A DNA stretch of 64,000 bases from Gemmatimonadales bacterium (lineage in GTDB: Bacteria; Gemmatimonadota; Gemmatimonadetes; Gemmatimonadales; GWC2-71-9). The position numbers and the translations under genes were made by a program. Shown piece by piece: positions 9,426-18,592 of the stretch; positions within the stretch are counted from its first letter, which is position 1; each line of letters starts with the position of its first letter. The stretch is from assembly GCA_036265815.1 (NCBI GenBank), contig DATAOI010000090.1, positions 1-64,000 on the forward strand. The letters are read 5' to 3'. Below the pieces are notes generated by a model. It did not search any database and was not told where the DNA came from. It worked only from the letters and a program-made list of their open reading frames with translations.

Positions 9426-10409
9426 GTGGCCGTCCCGGCCACCGAGCGGTTGGACCGATTCCTGGCCGACCAGCTGGGACTCTCTCGAACCCAGGCGGCG
9501 CGCCTGGTTGCCGACCGCGCCGTCGAGGTCGACGGCAAGCCGGCCCGCGCCTCCCGGGTGCTGGTCCGGGGCGAGCGAGTCACCATCCACTTTCCCGAGC
9601 ACGAGCCCCCCCGTACTCTCCAACCTGCGTCGATCCCCCTCACCGTCGTGTTCGAGGACGAGCATCTGGCGGTGATCGACAAGCCTGCCGGCCTGGTGGT
9701 ACATCCGGCGCCGGGCCACTGGGACGACACCCTGGTGAACGCGCTGGTGGCCCGGGGCACTACGCTGTCCGGGGGCGCCGAAGGACGTCCCGGCATCGTG
9801 CACCGACTGGATCGCGACACCTCCGGCCTCATGGTGGTGGCCAAGACCGACCTGGCGCATCGCCGGCTGGGCGCCGCGATCGCGGCTCGGCGGGTCCGCC
9901 GGACCTACGCGGCCCTCGCGTGGGGGCATCTCGATGCCAGCCCCACGGTGATCGAGGCCCCGCTCGCCCGGCACCCGCAGGACCGGAAGCGAATGGCGGT
10001 TCTTCCGACGGGTCGGCTGGCGCGCACCGATGCGTCGGTCGTGGCCCGCTTCGGGGTGGCGGATCTCCTCCGCCTGGAGCTGCATTCCGGCCGGACCCAT
10101 CAGATCCGGGTGCACCTGGCGCATCTGGGTCACCCCGTGGTCGGGGATCCGGTGTACGGCGGCGGTGGCAGCCGGCGGATCTCCGGTCCTCCGCGCCGGA
10201 CTGCCGAGGCGCTCGAGCGGGCCACTCCCCGCCAGGCGCTACACGCGGCCGCTCTGGCATTCCGCCACCCCGCTACCTCCGAACCACTCGAATTCCGCTC
10301 GGAGTGGCCCTCGGATCTGCGGCCCGCCCTGGTTGCAGTGGGTGGCGAAGATCTGGTTGCCCGACCGGACCCCCTTGGCTATCTTGTTTTCTTCAATAGA
10401 GATGGCTGA
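9426..10409 (+). CDS. rluD: RluA/RluD family pseudouridine synthase
   Basis: 327 residues: an S4 RNA-binding domain at residues 1-65, then the RluA-type catalytic domain with active-site aspartate D129 in HRLDRDTSG. The family modifies uridines in 23S rRNA. I name rluD from the S4-plus-RluA layout and the lspA neighbourhood; the exact target is not provable here. The first standard start is GTG 9426. The last 8 bases overlap the following cheW, physically joining the housekeeping run to the chemosensory run. Confidence 0.92.
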   Translation: MAVPATERLDRFLADQLGLSRTQAARLVADRAVEVDGKPARASRVLVRGERVTIHFPEHEPPRTLQPASIPLTVVFEDEHLAVIDKPAGLVVHPAPGHWDDTLVNALVARGTTLSGGAEGRPGIVHRLDRDTSGLMVVAKTDLAHRRLGAAIAARRVRRTYAALAWGHLDASPTVIEAPLARHPQDRKRMAVLPTGRLARTDASVVARFGVADLLRLELHSGRTHQIRVHLAHLGHPVVGDPVYGGGGSRRISGPPRRTAEALERATPRQALHAAALAFRHPATSEPLEFRSEWPSDLRPALVAVGGEDLVARPDPLGYLVFFNRDG

Positions 10410-10839
10410 CTCCACTACGCTGCACGCCGTCGTTTTTCGGATCGGTGCGCTAATTTGCGCGGCTCCGGCAGGGATCGTGCGGGAGATCCTGCCGCGCCTC
10501 CCGGCCACCCGGATCCCGGGCGTCGCACAAGCGATCGAAGGACTGGTCAACGTCCGGGGCACCCTCCTCACCGTTCTCGACGGCCACGTCCTCCTCCAGC
10601 AGGCTCGGCGGGAGGAGGACGAAGGCGCGATTGTGGTCCTGGAGGTCGCGGGCAAGCGCTACGGACTCGGGGTGGGGCAGGTGCTCGACTTCCTCGAGGT
10701 GCCGGAGCGCTCGGTGTCCCCGCGCGCCGACCTCCCGGGAGTCGATCCCCGGCTGGTGCGCGCGGTCGGCCTGCAGGACGGCCGGCATTTCATTTTGCTC
10801 GACGTGGATGCGCTGTTCGCGCCGATCATCGGCAGCTAA
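10402..10839 (+). CDS. cheW: CheW-like coupling protein 1
   Basis: 145 residues forming a single CheW (SH3-like double barrel) domain. It has the typical GLVNVRG..LTVLD and LGVGQVLDFLEVP patterns. CheW scaffolds receptors to CheA. The ATG at 10402 lies inside the end of rluD; the in-frame sequence upstream is rluD shadow. It is followed by a 33-nt gap and cheY. This is one of three separate CheW genes in the locus. Confidence 0.88.
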   Translation: MADSTTLHAVVFRIGALICAAPAGIVREILPRLPATRIPGVAQAIEGLVNVRGTLLTVLDGHVLLQQARREEDEGAIVVLEVAGKRYGLGVGQVLDFLEVPERSVSPRADLPGVDPRLVRAVGLQDGRHFILLDVDALFAPIIGS

Positions 10840-10872
10840 GCACGACGACCCTGGAGTTGCACGGAGGAATCT

Positions 10873-11235
10873 GTGAGCCATACGGTGCTCGTCTGCGATG
10901 ACGCCATCTTCATGCGCACGATGATCAGCGACATTCTGAGCCAGGCCGGGTTTGAGGTCGTCGGGGAGGCGGAGTCGGGCAGTCAGGCCGTCGCCAAGTA
11001 CCGGCAGCTCAAGCCCGACCTGGTCACCATGGACATCGTGATGCCGGACATGGGCGGGATCGAGGCCGTGCGGGAGATCTGCAAGACGGACCCCGAGGCC
11101 AAGATCCTCATGTGCAGCGCTATGGGACAACAGGCGCTGGTGGTCGAGGCCATCCAGGCGGGCGCCAAGGATTTCGTGGTCAAGCCATTCCAACCTTCCC
11201 GCGTTCTCGAGGCGGTGCAGCGCGTCCTGGGCTGA
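10873..11235 (+). CDS. cheY: CheY-type single-domain response regulator
   Basis: 120 residues, receiver domain only. Acidic pocket D9/D10, phosphoacceptor D54 in VTMDIVMPD, the switch Ser in MCSAMG, and the conserved lysine in VVKPF. It resembles the Bacillus/Thermotoga CheY type, in keeping with the cheC and cheD genes nearby. GTG start preceded by a clear GGAGG at about 10861-10865. It is the likely phosphorylated output of CheA and substrate of CheC. Confidence 0.95.
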   Translation: MSHTVLVCDDAIFMRTMISDILSQAGFEVVGEAESGSQAVAKYRQLKPDLVTMDIVMPDMGGIEAVREICKTDPEAKILMCSAMGQQALVVEAIQAGAKDFVVKPFQPSRVLEAVQRVLG

Positions 11236-11238
11236 TCC

Positions 11239-13077
11239 GTGGACGTCTCGAAGTATGCCGCCCTGTTTCTGGACGAGAGCCGCGAGCATCTGAGCGGCTG
11301 CAACCAGCTGCTGCTCGAGTGGGAGCGGGAGCCGGCCGCGAGCGAGCCCGTCGGCGGGTTGTTCCGCTCGATCCACACGATCAAGGGAATGGCGGCGACG
11401 ATGGGCTACGCCGGTGTGGCCCAGCTGGCCCACCGGATGGAGAATCTGCTCGACCTGCTCCGCCAGGCGAAGCTGCCCGCCGGACCCGGAATATTTCAGC
11501 TCCTGTTCCGCGCGGTGGATGCGCTCGGGCGGGCGGTGGAGGATGCGGCCGCGGGGAAGGACAGCTCGGCCGAGGAGCTCGAGGCCGAGCTTGACGCCGC
11601 GGCTGGAGGCGAGCCCTCGGCCGCGGTGTCGCTGGCCGCGCCGGCGCCGGCCGCCCGTCCGGTCCGGGTCGCGCTCCGGGCCGACGCCCTGATGCGGGGC
11701 GCCCGCGCCACCCTGGTGGTGCGGCGGGCCGAGGCGCTGGGCCGGGTCACCGCGGTTCGTCCTCCGCTGGCCCACTTCGACCGGGATGACTTCGACGGGC
11801 GGTTCTCCTTCCGTCTCCTGACGAGCGCCACCGAAACCGAGATCGCTGCGGCCCTGCGCACCGCCGGTGATGTCGATCAGGTGCGGTTCGACGAAGGACC
11901 GGCCGAAGCCGCGATGGTCACTCGGGCCCGCCAGATCCGAGTCGACCTGCGCCGGCTGGACGCGCTGATGAAGCAGGTCGGAGAGCTGGTGGTGGCGAAG
12001 AACCGGCTCGCCGTCTTCGCCAGCGCCAGCGGGGACGAGAGCCTGGTCGTTCTGGGTGACCGGATCTCCAAGCTGGTGTCCGGCATGCAGGCCGAGGTGA
12101 TCGCCGCGCGGATGACTCCGGTGGGCGACGTGTTCGAACGCTTCCCCCGGCTGGTCCGCGATCTGGCCCGCGACCTGGGCAAGCGCATCCGGTTCGAGAT
12201 GGAGGGCGAGGAGATCGAGCTCGACCGCTCCATCCTGGACGAGGTCGGTGATCCGCTGCTTCACCTGATCCGCAACGCTGCCGATCATGGAATCGAGCCG
12301 CCCGCCGAACGGGTCGCGGCCGGGAAGCCGCCCGAGGGCCGGATCCTGCTCTCGGCCAGCCGCGAGCGAAACAGCGTGGCGCTCAGGATCACCGACGACG
12401 GGCGGGGTGTCGATCGCGCTGCGATCGCCGCCAAGGCGCGAGACGAGGGCGTGGCCGGTGTCGTCTCGGCGGCCGATGGAGAGGGGCTCACCGACGACCT
12501 GCTGCTTCGGCTCCTCGCCCGGCCCGGCTTCAGCACCGCGCAGACCGTGAGCGGCGTGTCCGGCCGGGGCGTCGGCGTCGATGTCGCCATGACCCGGGTG
12601 CGCGCGCTGGGCGGGACCCTCGAGGTGAAGACCGAGGTCGGGCGCGGGACCACCTTCGTCATCCGGGTGCCGCTCACGCTGGCCATCGTCCGCGCGCTCC
12701 TGGCCGACGCCGCGGGCGAGCGGTACGCCGTTCCGCTCGCCTATGTAGCCGAGACGGTGGAGTTCGATCCGCGATCGGTCACCGCGGTGCGGAATCGCGA
12801 GGCGCTGGTGGTGCGGGAGCAGGTGATCCCGACGGTCCATCTCAGCCAGCTGGTGCGGCCCGGCGCCGATCGCGCCTCGTCCCCCCGGCGACCGACCCTG
12901 ATCCTCGAGGTGGGCGAGCGCCGCACCGCGCTGGTGGTGGACCGGCTGCTGGGACAGCAGGACATCGTGGTCGAGCCGTTCGACGCCCCCCGTGGGATGC
13001 CGCCGTTCGTCGGTGGCGCGACCATCCTGGCCGACGGCGCCCCGGCGCTGATCCTCGACGCCGCAGCGCTGCTGTAG
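11239..13077 (+). CDS. cheA: chemotaxis histidine kinase CheA
   Basis: 612 residues. P1/Hpt domain with phospho-acceptor H46 in SIHTIKG; an Ala/Pro-rich linker near 115-135; a short P2-like region to about 220; P3 dimerization helices (MKQVGELVVAKNRL); P4 ATPase with the N box LIRNAADHGIE; and a C-terminal P5 CheW-like domain. All elements expected for autophosphorylation are present. GTG start three bases after the cheY stop. It should phosphorylate CheY (10873) and the receiver of CheB (24533). Confidence 0.96.
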   Translation: MDVSKYAALFLDESREHLSGCNQLLLEWEREPAASEPVGGLFRSIHTIKGMAATMGYAGVAQLAHRMENLLDLLRQAKLPAGPGIFQLLFRAVDALGRAVEDAAAGKDSSAEELEAELDAAAGGEPSAAVSLAAPAPAARPVRVALRADALMRGARATLVVRRAEALGRVTAVRPPLAHFDRDDFDGRFSFRLLTSATETEIAAALRTAGDVDQVRFDEGPAEAAMVTRARQIRVDLRRLDALMKQVGELVVAKNRLAVFASASGDESLVVLGDRISKLVSGMQAEVIAARMTPVGDVFERFPRLVRDLARDLGKRIRFEMEGEEIELDRSILDEVGDPLLHLIRNAADHGIEPPAERVAAGKPPEGRILLSASRERNSVALRITDDGRGVDRAAIAAKARDEGVAGVVSAADGEGLTDDLLLRLLARPGFSTAQTVSGVSGRGVGVDVAMTRVRALGGTLEVKTEVGRGTTFVIRVPLTLAIVRALLADAAGERYAVPLAYVAETVEFDPRSVTAVRNREALVVREQVIPTVHLSQLVRPGADRASSPRRPTLILEVGERRTALVVDRLLGQQDIVVEPFDAPRGMPPFVGGATILADGAPALILDAAALL

Positions 13078-13089
13078 GAAGGGGAGAGC

Positions 13090-13710
13090 ATGGAAGACGT
13101 GCGGGACCTCAAAGCACTGCAGCTCGACGCCCTCCGCGAGGTGGCCAACATCGGCGGTGGGCATGCTGCCACCGCGCTATCCCAGATGACCAACCGCACG
13201 ATCATGATCGCCGTGCCGGAGGTCAATGTGCGGGCGCTGGAGGAGGTGGCCGATCTGGTCGGGCGACCCGACGAGGTCATCGCGGCCGTGCTGATGCACA
13301 TGATGGGCGACCTCACCGGCCGGACCCTGGTGCTTTTCCCCGAAGGATCGGCCCGAACTCTCTGTGATATACTGATGCGGAGACCGCCCGGGACCACCCG
13401 GGAGTTCGGCGCGATGGAACAGTCGGGGCTCAAGGAGGCGGGCAACATCCTCGCCAGCGCCTACCTCAACGCGCTGAGCGATTTTATGGGCATGATGCTG
13501 GTGCCCTCGGTGCCCAGCCTGGTGGTCGACCTGAGCGCGGCGGTGCTCACCACCACCTACCTCAACTTCGGCCACGACCGGGATTTCGTCTTCTGCGTGG
13601 AGACCTCCTTCCAGGTCGCCGGGGCGATCGAGCCCCTGCGCGGTCATTTCCTGCTCCTGCCCGACATGCCGTCCCTCCGGGCGATCTTCGACGCCATCCG
13701 ACTGCCCTGA
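13090..13710 (+). CDS. cheC: CheC-type CheY-P phosphatase
   Basis: 206 residues with the two pseudo-symmetric CheC phosphatase motifs (E-x2-N): EVANIGGGHAATAL near residues 18-31 and EAGNILASAYLNAL near 115-128. Length and duplication fit CheC rather than CheX or FliY. A strong purine-rich site (AGGAAGGGGAGAG) precedes the ATG. CheC usually pairs with CheD, encoded at 24064 in the same run, so a CheC-CheD feedback loop is expected. Confidence 0.93.
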   Translation: MEDVRDLKALQLDALREVANIGGGHAATALSQMTNRTIMIAVPEVNVRALEEVADLVGRPDEVIAAVLMHMMGDLTGRTLVLFPEGSARTLCDILMRRPPGTTREFGAMEQSGLKEAGNILASAYLNALSDFMGMMLVPSVPSLVVDLSAAVLTTTYLNFGHDRDFVFCVETSFQVAGAIEPLRGHFLLLPDMPSLRAIFDAIRLP

Positions 13711-13714
13711 TCCG

Positions 13715-16384
13715 ATGCCCGGCCCCGTGCTGTCGGAGCGCGATCTCGCCGTTCTGCGCTCCTTTGCCCGCCGGATCGATCCCTCCGATGCCGGGGCCCA
13801 CAATAACCTGGGCGTCCTGTACTACCAGAAGGGATTGATCGAGGAGGCGATCGCCGAATTTGTCAGGGCGCTGGAGCTGGACTCCCGGATGCAGGTGGCC
13901 CAGGCGAACCTCGACATCGCCTACCGGGACAGCGGTCACTACGATCGCCGGATCACCGCCCTGCTGGAGCGGGTTGGCCAGCAGCCCGAAGACCGGGACG
14001 CGCGATGGGAGTTGGGCCGCGCCTTTGCCGCGCTGGGCCGCCACCCGGAAGCCATCGCCCAGTTCGAGGCGCTCCTCACCTGGCACCGGCACGACGTCCC
14101 CGCCATGCTCCAGCTCGGTCTGGCCGAGAAGGCTCGCGGCAACCTCGACGCGGCGAGCGAATGGCTGAGCCGCGCGTGCCGGGAAGACCCCGGCAGCGCG
14201 GTCGCTCACTTCTACGCCGGCGAGGTGTTCTACAATCGCGGGCTCAACGAGCCGGCGCTCGCCGCCTTGCGCGAGGCCATCGAGCGGAGCCCCGAATACG
14301 CCGAAGCGCATTATCTGCTCGCCTTCGTCTACGGTGATATGGGCCAGCACGAGGCGGCCCGCGAAGCCACCCGGCAGGCCATCAAACTCAACCCGACACT
14401 GGCGCGGGCTCAGGCCAACCTCGCCCTCGAGCGATACGGCGGGGAGCGCGAGAAGACCCACGCGCGACCGCAGATCGTCGAGGGCCGCGCGCTGGCCCAC
14501 TGCAACCTCGGGCTTGCCCTCCGACAGAAGGGGTATCACGAGGAGGCGATGCGCGAGTACCACCTCGCGCTGGAGGCCGGCGAGGACCCGCGGCTCTGCC
14601 GCCAGGCGCTGGCCGAGCTCCACATCCTGCGCCGGGACCTGGTCGCGGCCCTGGCCCTCTACGAGGAGCTGGTCCGCGACTACCCCGATTCTCCCAAAGT
14701 GTGGAACGAGCGCGGGGTCTGCCTCCATCAGTCGGGCCGCCGGGAAGAGGCCGTCGCTTCGTACGAGCAGGCGGTCGCGATCGATGGCAGCTATCAGCTG
14801 GCCTGGAACAATCTCGGCGTGGTGCGCGCCCACGAGTCGGGCAGCGACGGGGCCATCATTGCCTTCGGGCGGGCGCTCGCGGGCGAGCGCCCGTTGCTGG
14901 CGGCCCGGCTCAATCTCGGGCTCCTGCTGTTCCAGCGGCGCCAGCTCAAGTCGGCGCTGGAGGAGTACCAGCGGGCGCTGGCCGAGCAGAGTGGCAGCGC
15001 CGTGGCGTGGAACGGCGTCGGCCTGGTGCTGATGGAGCTTCGCCGGTTCGAGGATGCCCGGAATGCCTTTGGCCGCGCGGTCGACGCCGACCCGGCGTTT
15101 GCCGGCGCGCACTATAACCTGAGCTTCGTGCTGAGCCAGCTGGGCGACTTCGATGGCGCGCTGCGGGAGACCCGGCGCGCGCTCGAGCTGGAGCCGCTCT
15201 ACGTCCCCCAGAAATTTTCCCTCACCATCGATCTGCAGTACGAGGACCCGACCATCGCCATCGCGCCCGAGCTCGCGGCGGACGTGGGAGGGGAGGAGCT
15301 GGCGGGAGAGTTCGCCTTCGAGCCGCCGGCGCTCGACCAGCTCTTCGCCGAGCTCGCGCCGGCCACGTCCGCCGTGGGCAACGGGCACGCCGGCGACGCT
15401 CTGGCGCTGGCGCGCGACTACATCGGCAAAGGGCTGCTCGATCTCGCCTCGGCCGAGCTGAGCCGGGCCTCCGCACGGGGGGCGCCGATCGGTCCCACGG
15501 CGGTGCTTCTGGGTGACATCTTCGCCAAGCGGGGACTCTACGGCGAGGCGCTCGAGCGCTACCGCGCCGCCCGAGCCGCGAACCCCGACGACCCCGACGC
15601 CACCCTGGGTGAGATCAGGGCGCTGCTCGCCCTCGGCTGGCCGGGAGACGCGGTGGAGCTGGCCGATGCCCTGGCGACGCGCGTGCGGGGCGACGTCGAG
15701 GTGCTGGTGGCCCGGGCCCGCGTGCGCCTCGCGGTGGGCGACGCGCTCGGCGCCCTCGACTGCATCCGCGAGGCCCAGACCACGGCGCCGGGGCGGTCCG
15801 ATCTCTTCCACCTGCAGGCGCAAGTGTCCGCCCTCCTGGGCGACCGGCCGGCCGCGCTCGCGGCATTCAACGCGGCGCTGCAGCTCGATCCCACGCTGGT
15901 GGGCGTCTGGTACGAGCTCGGTGGACTGGAGGAGGAGCGGGGCAACGTCGCCTCGGCTCGCGCCGCCTACGAGCGCGCGCTGGACCTGCTGCCGACCTAC
16001 GGGGCCGCGGCCCGCGCGCTGGCGGATCTCCTCCGTCGGACCGAGTCCGCCCGCGCCGCCGTGGCCGTGCTGGTCGGTCTGCTCGAGGCGGATCCGTACG
16101 AGCTGGAGGCGCTGACGGCGTTGGGACGCGCCCTCCTGGAGGACGGCCGGACCACGCAGGCGCTGGAGGCGTTCGAGCGGGTGCTGCGGTTCGATCCGGA
16201 GCACGCCGCCGCGCTCTACAACCAGGGAGCCGCGCTCGCCCGGCAACGACAGTTCGAGCTGGCCGTGCAGGCCTGGGAGCGGGTAGTCCAGATCGATCCG
16301 GCCGGCCCCTATGCGTCACAGGCCCGGAGCCGGGCGCGTTCGGCCCGCGATCTCCAGCACATCTTCGCTGCCTCGGCGGGGTGA
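13715..16384 (+). CDS. large TPR scaffold-like protein
   Basis: 889 residues made almost entirely of tetratricopeptide repeats, in two blocks: about residues 25-495 and 555-885, split by a non-repeat acidic linker of about 60 residues (IAPELAADVGGEELAGEF). No signal peptide or membrane helix, so cytosolic. It starts 4 nt after cheC and is followed within 3 nt by a DUF4388 gene. The repeats resemble generic TPRs and give no family name. From position it is probably a protein-protein scaffold for the chemosensory/GTPase machinery; that role is inference. Confidence 0.8.
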   Translation: MPGPVLSERDLAVLRSFARRIDPSDAGAHNNLGVLYYQKGLIEEAIAEFVRALELDSRMQVAQANLDIAYRDSGHYDRRITALLERVGQQPEDRDARWELGRAFAALGRHPEAIAQFEALLTWHRHDVPAMLQLGLAEKARGNLDAASEWLSRACREDPGSAVAHFYAGEVFYNRGLNEPALAALREAIERSPEYAEAHYLLAFVYGDMGQHEAAREATRQAIKLNPTLARAQANLALERYGGEREKTHARPQIVEGRALAHCNLGLALRQKGYHEEAMREYHLALEAGEDPRLCRQALAELHILRRDLVAALALYEELVRDYPDSPKVWNERGVCLHQSGRREEAVASYEQAVAIDGSYQLAWNNLGVVRAHESGSDGAIIAFGRALAGERPLLAARLNLGLLLFQRRQLKSALEEYQRALAEQSGSAVAWNGVGLVLMELRRFEDARNAFGRAVDADPAFAGAHYNLSFVLSQLGDFDGALRETRRALELEPLYVPQKFSLTIDLQYEDPTIAIAPELAADVGGEELAGEFAFEPPALDQLFAELAPATSAVGNGHAGDALALARDYIGKGLLDLASAELSRASARGAPIGPTAVLLGDIFAKRGLYGEALERYRAARAANPDDPDATLGEIRALLALGWPGDAVELADALATRVRGDVEVLVARARVRLAVGDALGALDCIREAQTTAPGRSDLFHLQAQVSALLGDRPAALAAFNAALQLDPTLVGVWYELGGLEEERGNVASARAAYERALDLLPTYGAAARALADLLRRTESARAAVAVLVGLLEADPYELEALTALGRALLEDGRTTQALEAFERVLRFDPEHAAALYNQGAALARQRQFELAVQAWERVVQIDPAGPYASQARSRARSARDLQHIFAASAG

Positions 16385-16387
16385 CCG

Positions 16388-17437
16388 GTGGCGCTCGAGG
16401 GTCCACTCAAAGAGCTGCACATCCAGGACGTCTTCCAGCTGCTCGACCTGGGTCGGAAGAGCGGCGTGCTGCGGGTCACCTCCGACCTGCGCCAGACGGC
16501 GGGTACCGTCTGCTTCGACCGGGGCGGGGTGGTGGCGGCGGCCGTGGGCAGCGATGCGCAGCCGATCGGCGCCCGGCTGGTGCGCTCGGGCAAGATCACC
16601 GCCGCCGATCTGGACCGCGCGCGCGCCGCGCAGAACGCGGGCGACGGCCGACGTCTGGGGGACATCCTGGTCCAGCTGGCCGTCATCTCCCGGCGGGAGC
16701 TCGACCGCCAGCTGAAGGCGCAGATCGAGGAGGCCGTTTTCGACCTCCTGCGCTGGTCGGAGGGCTACTTCGTCTTCGAGGAGGGGAGCCCTTGCCACGC
16801 CGCGGTCGAAGCCCCGGTACGGTTTCCCACCGAGGCGCTGCTGATGGAAGCCGCGCGGCGGATCGACGAGTGGTCGCGGATCGGGTCCAAGGTGTCGCAC
16901 CTGCGATTGGTCCCCCGGCTGCCGCCGCCGGAGCAGCAGGGGAGCGAGCTGCTCGATCTGGTCCCCTTCGAGTGGGAGGTGCTCGCCGCCGTCGATGGCC
17001 AGCGGGACCTGCACTCGCTGGCCGAGGTCCTGGGGCGCTCGGAGTTCGAGATCGCTCGCACCGTGTACGGACTCACCAACGCCGGCGTAGTGGTGCTGGA
17101 CGATCCCGCGCGCCCCGGCGAGGAGCCGGAGCCCGGCCGCGATCTCGCCGCCCTGCTGGTGCCTGCGCGCGAGGCGCTGGGACAGGGGGAGTACGACCTG
17201 GCGGCAGGGGCACTGGAAGAATTGCTGGAGCACGATCCCGAAATGCCGGAGGCCCGTCGGCTGCTCGGTCTCTGCTATGCCGCCAAAGGTCACTTCCCCG
17301 AGGCGCTGACCTGCTGGGCCCAGTGGACTCACCTCGCCAGCCGCACGCCGGGCGAGGAGTCGGAGGCGTCCGCGGTGGAGCGTCTGCGTCAAGGCGTGGA
17401 CCATCTCATGAAGGAGCTGGCGCGCTACCGTGAGTGA
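16388..17437 (+). CDS. DUF4388 (PATAN) protein with MshEN-like motifs
   Basis: 349 residues. Residues 4-57 and the surrounding strand pattern match DUF4388/PATAN (LKELHIQDVFQLLDLGRKSGVL, FDRGGVVAAAV). Two 24-residue repeats follow at 59-82 and 89-112 that look like the MshEN c-di-GMP motif pair. The first has PIG instead of RLG and the second has Ala for the central Gly, so binding may be lost. Residues 215-255 look like a winged helix, and the end is TPR-like. It is a clear paralog of the protein at 21633. GTG start. Confidence 0.75.
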   Translation: MALEGPLKELHIQDVFQLLDLGRKSGVLRVTSDLRQTAGTVCFDRGGVVAAAVGSDAQPIGARLVRSGKITAADLDRARAAQNAGDGRRLGDILVQLAVISRRELDRQLKAQIEEAVFDLLRWSEGYFVFEEGSPCHAAVEAPVRFPTEALLMEAARRIDEWSRIGSKVSHLRLVPRLPPPEQQGSELLDLVPFEWEVLAAVDGQRDLHSLAEVLGRSEFEIARTVYGLTNAGVVVLDDPARPGEEPEPGRDLAALLVPAREALGQGEYDLAAGALEELLEHDPEMPEARRLLGLCYAAKGHFPEALTCWAQWTHLASRTPGEESEASAVERLRQGVDHLMKELARYRE

Positions 17438-18248
17438 CGACATCAGGAGTCTGACCGATCGCCTGGCCGCCGAGCCGTCCAGCCTCGCCTTCCTCGAGCT
17501 GGGCGAAGCCTTGCGGCGTCGGGGACAGCTGGAGGCCGCGTACAAGGTGGCGCGCGGTGGAGCGAGCCGGTATCCGGGTCTGGCGGATGCGCACGACCTG
17601 ATGGCGCGGATCCTGAGCGATCAGGCGGACCTGGCCGGCGCGTTCGACGCCTGGTCCTCCGCGCTGCAGCTCGATCCGATGCGGGTCTCGGCGCTCAAGG
17701 GGATCGCGTTTCTCTATTTTCGCGCGGGGGACACGGTGGCCGCGGTGGATCACCTGCAGCGCGCCGCCGAGGTCGATCCGGACGATCCGTCGATCATCCA
17801 GGCCCTCGATCGGGTGCGCCGGGACGTGACCAGCGCCGGTCCACCCGCCCCGGTCGACACTCCGTCGCCGACCCCGCCTGCGCCGCCGACAGCGATGGCG
17901 TTCGAGGGCGTCGACGGCGGGGAGCAGGGCCAGCTGCTGGTGGACGGGAACGGACTCCGCCTCGCCGGCAAGCTCGCGCTGTCGGATGGGAGCGATGCCA
18001 GCGACCAGGTCGCGGCTCGGCTCGCCGGAGCCTCCCGGGAAGCGGCGCGGGCGACTCGCTTGCTCGGGCTCGGCGGATGGCACTCGATCGCGCTGGAATG
18101 TCCCGATGGCCACATCGTGCTCTCCTCGCCCACGGTGGACACGGTGCTGCTCACCGTACGCGATCGATCGCTGCCGATGGCGCGGGTCGGACTGCTCGCC
18201 GAACGGGCGGCCCGGAGCGCGCGAACCTGGCTGGAGCGCCTGGGATGA
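17430..18248 (+). CDS. TPR protein with C-terminal roadblock/LC7-like domain
   Basis: 272 residues: TPR-like helices at about 5-130 (LELGEALRRRGQLEAAYKVA, with two to three more repeats), a Pro/Thr-rich linker at 135-155, then a C-terminal domain of about 110 residues with the alternating pattern of roadblock/LC7 proteins (LLVDGNGLRLAG ... LECPDGHIVLSSP ... MARVGLLAERAARS). The domain call is my reading, not a search result. The ATG lies inside the end of the preceding gene, and the stop overlaps the next ATG. It probably tethers a regulator of the MglA-like GTPase through TPR contacts. Confidence 0.65.
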   Translation: MSDDIRSLTDRLAAEPSSLAFLELGEALRRRGQLEAAYKVARGGASRYPGLADAHDLMARILSDQADLAGAFDAWSSALQLDPMRVSALKGIAFLYFRAGDTVAAVDHLQRAAEVDPDDPSIIQALDRVRRDVTSAGPPAPVDTPSPTPPAPPTAMAFEGVDGGEQGQLLVDGNGLRLAGKLALSDGSDASDQVAARLAGASREAARATRLLGLGGWHSIALECPDGHIVLSSPTVDTVLLTVRDRSLPMARVGLLAERAARSARTWLERLG

Positions 18249-18592
18249 GCCCGACCGACGCGGCACTCGATCGTGTGACCCGGGTCCCGGGTGTCCGGGG
18301 GGCGCTGCTCGTGGCCGGCAGCGATGGCCTGGTCGTGGCCGAGCAGCTCATGGATGGAGTGGACGGCCGGGCGGCCGCGGCGCTCACGGCCAGCCTGGTC
18401 GGCCGCCTGTCGCGCGCGGCGGAGTGCGCCGGCATGCAGCCGCCCGCGTTCGTGCACCTCAAGGGCGAGGCGGGCTCGGTGCTCGCGGCGCCGGCCGCCG
18501 CGGACCTGGTGCTGGTAGCGGTGGTGGGCCCCGACGCCAACGTCGGACTGGCGCGGCTGGAGATGCTCGACGCGGTGGGCCGGCTGGACTGA
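18245..18592 (+). CDS. roadblock/LC7 domain protein 1
   Basis: 115 residues, a single roadblock/LC7 domain: VPGVRGALLVAGSDGLVVAEQL at the start, FVHLKGEAGSVLAAPA in the middle and NVGLARLEML at the end. Such proteins (MglB class) dimerize and act as GTPase activators for MglA; an MglA gene follows at 19058. ATGA overlap with the preceding gene and TGATG with the next support co-translation. Confidence 0.82.
   Translation: MSPTDAALDRVTRVPGVRGALLVAGSDGLVVAEQLMDGVDGRAAAALTASLVGRLSRAAECAGMQPPAFVHLKGEAGSVLAAPAAADLVLVAVVGPDANVGLARLEMLDAVGRLD

Noticed and set aside
10450-13164. A 904-codon antisense open frame opposite cheW, cheY and cheA
   Set aside because: Same GC artefact; it crosses several confirmed + strand genes and shows no recognisable domain.
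13562-16246. An 894-codon antisense open frame opposite the large TPR gene
   Set aside because: Mirror of repeat-rich TPR coding; no start context and no domain.
17986-18591. A roadblock protein with a 200-residue N-terminal extension
   Set aside because: The extension is an arginine/glycine-rich shadow of two upstream genes; the ATG overlapping the previous stop is the credible start.
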